A stretch of DNA of 64,000 nucleotides from Talinum fruticosum (lineage: Eukaryota; Streptophyta; Magnoliopsida; Caryophyllales; Talinaceae). Position 1 is the stretch's first letter, and each line of letters begins with the position of its first letter. Under the pieces are notes generated by a model, which worked only from the letters and a program-made list of their open reading frames with translations, did not search any database and was not told the DNA's origin. Below, piece after piece: positions 56,383-64,000 of this stretch. The DNA lies in NCBI GenBank assembly GCA_021018815.1, contig JAITYX010000033.1, positions 4,520,001 through 4,584,000 of the forward strand, in the 5' to 3' direction. Both the position numbers and the translations under genes were made by a program.

Positions 56383-57958
56383 TGAAGGTTTGCTCGGGAG
56401 AGTCCGAGTCACCCTAGAGGGGGTGAATAGGGTGATGGAAAATTCTTTGCGAGAACACACACTTTTTGATAGAGAAGAGGCAAAGACAGATTCCGAGTCT
56501 AAGCACGGGTTCGGAAAATATTGGACTCGGAATGCAATGAATCGAAGTAAACAAGTACTGAAGGTCCATGCGAGTCTAGAATGAACTCGGAAAGAGAACA
56601 CGAGAGAATTTACGTGGAAACCCTCCTGGGGCGAGAAAACCACGGCCCGTGTCAATCCGGACACGAAGTCAAATTCACTATTTTGAGTCCACAAAATACC
56701 GTGAAGCGATCGAACCCGAGTTGCTCCCTTGGATAACTCTATACAAGTTTTCCTAGACTCGAAGTTACCTTATCCGATCTAGTACTTCCTAGCCGAGATA
56801 ACCCTTACAGCTAGGGACAACTAAGCTGAGTTAACCTTTACAGCTTAGTCAAGGGACCTTACAAAGAATGTAAGAAGAGTTTGTAACTAAGTACAAGACC
56901 TTACAACTCGAAAGTAATGAATTACGAGTGGGAGTTGTAAGTTGAAGATTGAGAGTAAATACAATAACTTTGATCAAGTAAGTGTATAGACAATATGTTC
57001 GGCAACCTTCAAGTCTTGTGAAGTGGCTTCTATTTATAGATAACCAAGTAGAGTAGCCGTTATCTTCATCTCGCTAACCGAGAGTCCTCTATGACCGTTG
57101 TGAAAAGCTTTACGAGTCACTCGGAAAGTATCCGTTGAAATATGGACGTTGGACAACGGTTTAACTCTCTTGGAAGTCCCAAAACCATCGGTTGTGTCTT
57201 GATAAATGTGGTGAAATCCACCGTTAAGCTTAGCGTTCCAGTTTTCGGATATGGAAGCGGACGGCTTCGACACAATCTTACGAGACTAAAGCGAGGGAAG
57301 GTGAAAAGCCATATCTCGCTGGTGATTTGACGTTACGAAGTCGGCTACTTTTGTAGTTTGAAAAGATATCCTCGATTGAATAACCTACAAAAGTAAAACA
57401 CCTTCGGTTCTCAAAGTATAAAATACTTTGGTCCAAGGTTAGACACGAGATAACAAAATAATTTTGAAAAATTACGCAATTGATTATCCGAGTCGGAGAG
57501 GAAATGGAATTTTACGAGTCTAATATCCATGATACTCGGAATTCCATATGACTTAGTCTTAAGTAAGGAAACACGTTCTATAGCGATTATCGAGTGGGAA
57601 AGAACTTGATATAGGCTAAGCATGAAAAGAACTACGAATGCCGACTATGCAAACAATAGAGTAAATAACCACAAGTCGGATTACGAGTGAGAAACGGCGG
57701 AATACTGGTATATTCGAAATGCGATTAATCGAGTGAGAGTGGACTCGGAATAAAGAACCGGTTTTACGAGTCGCTAACCGAAAGCGATAACGAGAGATGA
57801 GTGAGGGCCGAATCACTTAGAGAAGATACTATTTTACTCAAGTAAGTTTCTAAGATACGGAGAATGCCTTGGAATCAAAACTCTATAAAAATGACATCGT
57901 TATACCCGATTCCTTTTGCATGACTCGGAAAGATATTGAGCGAGTGTCCGAGTCTTCA
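56383..57958 (-). repeat. 5' LTR of Copia-III
   Basis: TGAAGGTTTGCTC to GAGTCTTCA in window orientation, 1576 bp, followed by the TSD TCTTC. TATA box at 57031-57038 (minus strand). Confidence 0.93.
57031..57038 (-). promoter_or_regulatory. TATA box of the Copia-III 5' LTR
   Basis: Minus-strand TATAAATA followed by gaagccacttcacaagac. This is the copy placed to drive the element's transcript. Confidence 0.55.
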
Positions 57959-57963
57959 TCTTC
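57959..57963. repeat. Target-site duplication TCTTC, right of Copia-III
   Basis: Matches 47099-47103. Confidence 0.8.
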
Positions 57964-58022
57964 CATCACCCTATTCACCGCCCTCTCTAGGGTGATTTAG
58001 CCTCTCTAAGAGCAAACCTTCA
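57964..58022 (+). repeat. Copia solo LTR, right part
   Basis: catcaccctattcaccgcc to agagcaaaccttca, matching the end of the Copia-IV LTR at 62416-62474. It completes the LTR begun at 45748. Confidence 0.85.
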
Positions 58023-60895
58023 TTAAGCCCTAGTCGATCTTTACTTTCTTCCCTTTCGGATCGCTAGACTCAGCTGCATCCTTTTTAGTGCGTTTATTCA
58101 ACTCTTTGATTCTCGCAGACCCTCCTCTCTTCAGCTTCGTTAGCCTCAACCTCTCTCCTGCCGGCTCATTCGTCAATCTATGGATTCACTTCTTGAATCT
58201 AAAGTGGTGTTGCAGTTGGGATAACTCATCTAGGGTCTCGTTCTTTAGTCCTTAGTGTCTATCGATGCTTGGAATTTACTTTTGTTATCAACTCCGGATA
58301 ATATTCGAAACTGCGAGTACTTCGCTTGTCTAAAGGCTTCGAAACTATAGTAGTTCGCTTGTCTACAAGTTTTAGCAACTTTGGAAGGTTCATCAAATAA
58401 TCTAGCCATGTCGAAACACGCCTTGAGCTGCCGGAACCTACAAATAATTCAAAGTAGCAGGCCGGACACAATCCAAATAAGGGATTGTCGTTTCTCATCC
58501 CATTTGCCGCAATACACGGTCGGGGAAATAGTACGTATTGGTTTTTAGACTTAGCAAATGTACAAAAGGATGATGATTAGTGTGTGCCTAAATTAGGACA
58601 CTTTCTAGTGCTTGATGTACCATTCGATGGAATTATCGATCTCGAACCAGGCTTCCCACCAAGAAGCGGGACGATTAGTAACCACACTCATTCGTTTCGC
58701 CGACAAAACTTCTTGGCTAGGTACAAGTCCACATCTGCAAGAGCCTGCATCGATTACAGGTGCTCAATCAACCAAATATGCATAAGACAAGTAGAAAAAT
58801 CATTAAAGTCCTACACGATCGAATTCATCCTTAATTACCGCCCAATAGAAGCAAAATTAAAAATAAAAAACCGACAAAAACAAAGAAATGGAGACTTTGG
58901 GTAGAATCGGAGGCCTTTCAACCTCGCCGGCGTCGGACTGCCACCCCTTGGCCGACGCAACCCACCTAGCCTTTCCATTTCTACTTACCTACAATAATAT
59001 GGGGCTGCCGGTGAAATCCGCATGTGGATTTGCTTCGACTCGGTCTCGCCCTATGATAGTCTCGACAATGATAAGTGGTGTTAGGAAGCGGTGATCCTCC
59101 AGCTGTTCAACGAAACTCAGCGAACACGGCAGCGAGCCATATCCCTTTGTGGTAGGTGATTATGCCTCGATGTTTCTAAATTTGTCCAGGCCACCGAAGA
59201 GTACATTGGGTGGTAATACTTTAGCGAGGTTCATTAAATGCACCTCGTCCCTAATAAAAATCCAACTCGGATTATTGGTTAGCTTCAGCGAGTGCTTGTA
59301 GGTGTCATGTATATTGGTGGAAAACTCCAACATCACAGGTTTAATACGACGTTGAATGCCCGGAATGGCATCAAACTCTTTAGGAAGGGAAATAATTCCT
59401 TATCCCAAACTCAAAGTGTGATAGTGTGGATCCCAAAAGGCCACGAGCAGCCCTTAGGAAAGTCCAATAGACTTTCACTTGTCGAATCTTGAATAAGGTA
59501 TTAAGTCCATATTGAGACAATCCTACCCTATCAACATATGTCATCTCGTGCATCCAACGGGCTCATTTTGGCAATGCCCTATTATTTTTGGAGCATGCAC
59601 TCAAAATCTCCTATTTTCCATTTTATTATTTTCTTTTGAGGGGAATGGGGACTAGTGCACTTTTTCGATTTGTCTTTGCAATTTTTCGTAGAATTTTTTG
59701 CTTCATATTAATAAAAGAAAGCATTTTTAGAATGGAGTCTTTGCATTCATCCTATTTGCATGAAGTCCAAATAATACAAAACATTAAACATTTAATAAAA
59801 GTAGCCTACAAGGTGAAGGATCAATCTTCATCGTCGGAGGCATCATCGAAGATGTAATTGTCGAAATCCTCCAAGATGAATCTCCATATTCGTCAATCCC
59901 CACTACCTTGTGACGGTTAAGTGCTTGGATAGGAAAGAAGTCCATACAATCCTCGAAAAAGCTAGGCCCAACACCGGAAGAACTCGCTCCGGAGGCATAT
60001 ATGCTAGGCCTCGCTCGGAAGCACTATGATGGTATGCACACCATGTAGAGCATCGGGAATTGCCTCGCTCCAGCCATACAACTAGGTGGCGTTTGTTGGC
60101 TAGATGGGCGTTTCTAAGTCCCCGAGCCACCAAGGAAGCCTCCTGATAAAGACGATCTAGATCGGCACCTCTACAAAATGATGGAGCAATCAGCACATTT
60201 ACTAAAAGCTTAGTAAAGTTAGCAGCTACGCAAACTAAGACTCACCCAAAATGTTTGGAAGGTTGACCTAGTGAATAAATCCTTGATACCTCTAAGGGCG
60301 GACTAGAACCCGATAGACATAGTTTGAGAATGTTCCCAGTCATACTGCAAGATTTATTATGATTAACAAGACATTTTTAGTGCACAAATAAAAGTAAAAA
60401 GCATAAAACTCTTACTTCTTGCTTATTTTTAGGGAGAGGATGCCCAACACACTCGTCTTCGAGAATTTTTGGAATTCTCACATAGCGTGGGGATTCCTCG
60501 GGTTGGGATACATCAACATCAAGACTCGAAATATGGATGTCATTTGGGAGAAGCTACAAAAGATGAAATTAATTTCCACACAAGAAATTCAACTACGCAA
60601 AAAGAGATGAAGGCTCACCAATCGGATCATAATTCGCCCTAAGTGATAAGCATAGGATGCTAAGGATACCCGCTAGTTGCTTCTTCCTCCTCCTGTTGAG
60701 TAAGGGAAAGAAAATAAAACATGGTTTGTGGTAGATCATAAGGAACAATCGGAGGCCATGTATTATTGCGGATTTGAGGCGTGACCCATTTACCGAGATA
60801 CCAACAAAACCCGGAAGGGCTTTTAAACAAGATCCTCCTCTCGTTCAATTCTCGTGCGACACCTACACTTGAAGGGAGTTGAAGTTAGGCCCACG
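58023..60895. other. Unassigned 2.9 kb between copia LTRs
   Basis: I do not recognise any family here. Minus-strand coding-like patches exist at 58259-58498, 59903-60196 (RGADLDRLYQEASLVARGL, ANKRHLVVWLERG) and 60660-60848 (SPSGFCWYLGKWVTPQ). A minus-strand reading ends in the acidic text LEDFDNYIFDDASDDED just before a stop near 59821. None joins to another in frame. It could be a decayed retroelement ORF or an old host gene fragment. Copia-IV is inserted at its right edge. Confidence 0.3.
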
Positions 60896-62474
60896 TGAAG
60901 ACTTAGACTCTATACTTACACTTTTCCGAGTTCCACCCAGGAATCGGGTATAAGATCTTCTCTCTTATAGGGTTTTGACTTCAAGTCATTCCTTCGCCTT
61001 AGAAACTTTTCCGAGTGATATAGCATTTATTCTAAGTGTTATAGAAATTATTTTATATGTCTTTGTGTGACTCGACCGACTTAGAAAGCATACTTATACT
61101 AACTCGGTTCCGGGTTACTCAACACTCGAATTATTGCATGTTCAAACACTCGTATTCACACACATAAACTCGAGTCCGACTTCATGCTCCAGGAATTACA
61201 ATGTTAATTTTCTATTCCAAGTCAGCTTGTGTTGTTTGAACTTTGTTTTAGTCTAGATCAAGTTCGTTCACTCGATATTCTTTATCTAACTTGATTCTCT
61301 TTTTGATTGACTCGGATGGAATTTTGAGTATCATGGATATTAGACTCGTAAAATTCCATTCCTTTTCCGACTCGGATAATTAGTCATTTAATTATCTTAA
61401 TTATATCATTATCTATGTCTAACCTTGGACCAAAGTATTTTATACTTTGAGAACCAAATTGGGTTTCTTTTGTAGGTTATTCAAACGAGGCTATCCTATT
61501 TTTTACTGCAAAAGTAACCGGCTTCAAAACGTCGAATCACCAGCAGACAAGGATTTTTCCACCTCGACCTAGCCTTAGACACTCGTGTCGGGATTCTCTC
61601 GTTTCCAAAACTGGAAATCTGCAACACTAAGCTCAACGGTAGTTTTCACCTTATTTTTTAAGACACCACTAGTGGTTTTGGGACTTCCAAAGGAGTCAGG
61701 AACCGTTGCTCAACGTTCATATCTCAATGGTAATTTTCCGAGTGACTCGTAAAATCCTTTACAACGACCTCCAGTCGGAAGATGGACACAACGGCTAAGA
61801 TGCTTGGTCATCTAGATATAGAAGCCAACTTTCAAGACTTGAAGATTGCCGAATCTATTATTAATACCCATACTTAAACGAAGTCATTGTATTCATTCTC
61901 AATCTTCTACTTACAACTCCAATTCTATATTTCATAACTTTCCGAGTAAGGTCTTGTACTCGATTACAAACACTTTCTTTCTTACTCTCTAAGTAAGGTC
62001 CCTTGACCGAGCTGTAAGGGTTAATTCGGTTCAGTTGTCCCTAACTGTAAGGGTGATCTCGGTTAGGAAGTACTAGATCGGATATGGTAATTTCGAGTCT
62101 AGGAAAAACTTGTAAGGAGTTATCTAAGGGAGCAACTCAGGTTAAGTCGATCTACGGTATTTTGTGGACTCAAAATAGTGGATTCGATTTCGTGCTTGGA
62201 TTAGCACGGTTCGTGGTTTTCTACCCCAAGAGGTTTTCCACATACTTTATGAGTTATTACTTTTCCGAGTACATTCTAGACTCGGACAGCTTTTAGAATT
62301 CCGTTTAATCTATGTCCTCACTACTTACTGAATTACGAGTTTATGCTTTTCCGAGCATGTCCTTGCCGCTCACTCACATAAGATCCTTATTTGTTTTAAT
62401 TTTCATGCAATTTTCCTCATCACCCTATTCACTCCCCTCTAGGGTGATTTATACTCTCTAAGAGCAAACCTTCA
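60896..62474 (+). repeat. 5' LTR of Copia-IV (1579 bp)
   Basis: TGAAGACTTAGACTC to GAGCAAACCTTCA, followed by aat and the PBS. Full length compared with 1576 and 1580 bp in Copia-III. The TATA region is decayed (tctagatatagaagcc near 61810). Confidence 0.9.
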
Positions 62475-62476
62475 AT

Positions 62477-62494
62477 TGGTATAAGAGCTTAGCC
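62477..62494 (+). other. Primer-binding site of Copia-IV
   Basis: TGGTATAAGAGCTTAGCC, one or two changes from the initiator-Met tRNA complement and from Copia-III. Confidence 0.75.
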
Positions 62495-62533
62495 TTTCGA
62501 AAGGATCTAACCATCCAAAGGTTTAAAGATCAA

Positions 62534-64000
62534 ATGGCTCGGAACAATGGAGAGTTCGATAAAGGAAGATCTTCCAATAGCCACCAAAGTTCAAAGGATC
62601 TAACTTTGTGCACTAGAAGAAACTCATGGAATGTTTCCTGCTGGATCATGATGAAGATGTCCGGAACATCATACAAGAAGGAAACTACCTTCCCATGAAG
62701 ACAGGTAGAAACAAGACTCGTTCCCAAGATCAAGGCAGAGTAAACCACTGAGGAAGCAAAGAAGTTCGGAAAGAACTTCAAGGCAATGAACATTCTGATG
62801 TGCGCCATTAGCTCGGAAGAATACAATCGAGTGTCCGCCTATGACACGCCAAAGAAGTGTGGGACACACTCGTCAACACTTATGAAGGTACAAGCCAGGT
62901 CGGACAAGCGAAGATAAGCCAATATTTTCATAAATATAAGCTATTCAAGATGGAGCCAAAAGAAAACATCACTCGGATGTTCATTTGATTTACAGAGATT
63001 ACCAACAATCTCAAATCTCTGGGTAAAAAGATTTCCCACGAGGGAATGTGCGAAAGATACTCGAAGCCTACCCAAGAAAAGATGGGGTCCCAAAGTGATA
63101 GCTATCGAAGAGGCTCGGAACTTGTCTCTACTGAAGCCGGATGAACTCATTAGGAAGCTTCTCACCCATGAGACCCACTCGGAAGAGGAGGACGCAGACG
63201 TCAACACCAAAAAGAACATTGCACCGAAAGCCTCGAAACCGGAGCAGTAGATCCGAGTTCCTCTAACTCGAAGAGGATCCCATGTAACTTATTGCTAGAG
63301 GCTTCAAGAGAATGATGAAGCACAAGAGATTGGATAAGAAGCCAAAAGAAGAGTTCAATAAGAAAGACAAGAAGGATAGAAAAGGTAAATACTCTTCCCC
63401 TTTACAGTTATCTTTGACTAAGAACTCTAGATGTTTTGAATGTGGCAGCAAGGAACACATAGTCAAGGACTGTCCCAAGAGAAAAAGGGACAGAAGGAAG
63501 AAAAAGGCTATGATGGCCACATGGAGTGACGAGGACTCATCAGAAGAAGACAAGGACTCGAGATGACTCAAAGTGTCTGATGGCACTTTCGACTCGGAAT
63601 CGGAAACAGAGTCGGACTCGGATCAATCGGACAATGAGGAAGCAAATCCTCAAGAGGTAATTGAATACTTCCTCAAATTCTCCAAAGTTGATTTAGCTAA
63701 GTATATCTTCACTTTGGAAGAGAAGTCCAATTCTGATTCTTTTCATTTTAGAGAACAACTTGAGTCAATTTCTTCGAGAGCATTTCTTTAAAAAATGAGT
63801 TGGAAAAGCTGAGACTTACACTCGAGAGAACTCAAGACTAGTGCTTAATCCAATGAGGCTGAGTTTGAGTTACTCGGAAAAGAAAATGAGCAGACTAAAA
63901 CAAAAGCTCAATGAGTCTCAAGATCTTGTTTTAAAGTTTACCCAAGGTTAGAAAAACCTTGATATGCTCTAAGGATCTCAATGCGTCTCCTTCGGAAAAG
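62534..64000 (+). pseudogene. Copia-IV gag (incomplete at window end)
   Basis: Starts MARNNGEFDKGRSSN at 62534, 40 bp after the PBS, the same start as Copia-III gag. Frameshifts and a TGA near 62987 (in MFI*FTEITNNL) break the capsid part. The frame at 63312-63566 holds RGFKRMMKHKRLDKKPKEE, then an intact zinc knuckle CFECGSKEHIVKDC at 63432-63473 (CX2CX4HX4C). The frame at 63573-63791 is an acidic tail (SESETESDSDQSDNEEA) with QEVIEYFLKFSKVDLAKYIF. The zinc knuckle binds element RNA in relatives. The gag-protease linker region would follow outside the window. Confidence 0.85.

Larger units (their letters stand above)
47104..57958 (-). mobile_element. Copia-III: structurally complete SIRE/Maximus-like copia element, 10.9 kb
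   Basis: Minus-strand order: 5' LTR (57958-56383), PBS (56380-56363), gag (56322-about 54830), protease (about 54480), gag-pre-integrase and integrase (54381-53181), RT (about 52850-52100), RNase H (51900-51360), leader with GA tract, post-pol ORF (50693-48920), PPT (48696-48684), 3' LTR (48683-47104). TSD TCTTC on both sides. LTRs are 1576 and 1580 bp and visibly very similar. The long LTRs and extra ORF after RNase H point to SIRE/Maximus. Gag and pol frames are broken many times, so it is not functional as read. Confidence 0.93.
60896..64000 (+). mobile_element. Copia-IV: SIRE-like copia element, plus strand, runs off the window
   Basis: 5' LTR, PBS and gag in order on the plus strand. 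It belongs to the same family as Copia-I to III and is the only internal-bearing copy in plus orientation. The target duplication cannot be checked because the 3' LTR is outside the window. Confidence 0.9.

Noticed and set aside
57959..58022. 57959-58022 as an extension of the Copia-III LTR with a perfect inverted end
   Set aside because: The 3' LTR of Copia-III ends at the PPT with GAGTCTTCA, and this tail matches the opposite-strand LTR end of Copia-IV. It belongs to the host solo LTR, after the TCTTC duplication.
1..64000. tRNA genes, rRNA, CRISPR arrays and host multi-exon genes
   Set aside because: Scanning both strands by eye gave no cloverleaf with an intron-free tRNA pattern beyond tRNA-complementary PBS sites, no rRNA text, no spaced direct-repeat arrays, and no coherent exon series outside the CACTA gene.

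Overview
This is plant nuclear DNA, almost certainly from intergenic heterochromatin of a flowering plant. I find no intact host gene. Nearly everything I can assign is a transposable element: SIRE/Maximus-like Ty1/copia elements with 1.5-1.6 kb LTRs and an extra ORF after pol, Tekay-like Ty3/gypsy chromoviruses, a Tat-type Ty3/gypsy element with a second RNase H, and a CACTA DNA transposon. Coding regions are broken by stops and frameshifts, so coding entries are pseudogenes. There are no tRNA or rRNA genes, CRISPR arrays or bacterial features. Names such as Copia-I, Tekay-2 and Tat-1 are mine; lineage labels rest on motif recognition, not database searches.

Layout. 1-633 is a fragment of the post-pol ORF of an old copia copy (Copia-0). 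Copia-I (634-6231, minus) sits in it and is cut off inside reverse transcriptase. 6232-6472 is the start of a minus-strand gypsy LTR. 6473-8015 is AT-rich LTR-like DNA after the Tat pol stop codon. Tat-1 (minus) runs from 8016 to about 32210, but two insertions spread it over 24 kb. A CACTA element (10678-15100, TSD AAA) splits its reverse transcriptase. A Tekay-like tandem array (16392-29822, TSD GTTTA) lies between its protease and reverse transcriptase. That array has three LTRs and two internal regions inside one target-site duplication.

From about 32721 a second, 5'-truncated Tekay element (Tekay-2, plus) carries decayed protease, RT, RNase H, integrase and chromodomain. Its 3' LTR (about 36140-45331) is split by Copia-II (37253-44110, minus), which lost its 5' part; the junction holds templated filler DNA. 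A plus-strand copia LTR, probably a solo LTR (45748-47103 plus 57964-58022), contains Copia-III (47104-57958, minus). Copia-III is the only structurally complete element here: two LTRs, PBS, gag, protease, integrase, RT, RNase H, post-pol ORF, PPT and a TCTTC target duplication. 58023-60895 is unassigned. Copia-IV (plus) starts at 60896 with a complete 5' LTR, PBS and gag and runs off the window.

Inferred order of events: Tat-1 and Copia-0 are old. The CACTA and Tekay insertions into Tat-1 came later, followed by amplification of the Tekay array. Copia-II then entered Tekay-2, and Copia-III entered a relative's LTR. The elements do not cooperate; the window records nested insertion, LTR recombination and deletion.
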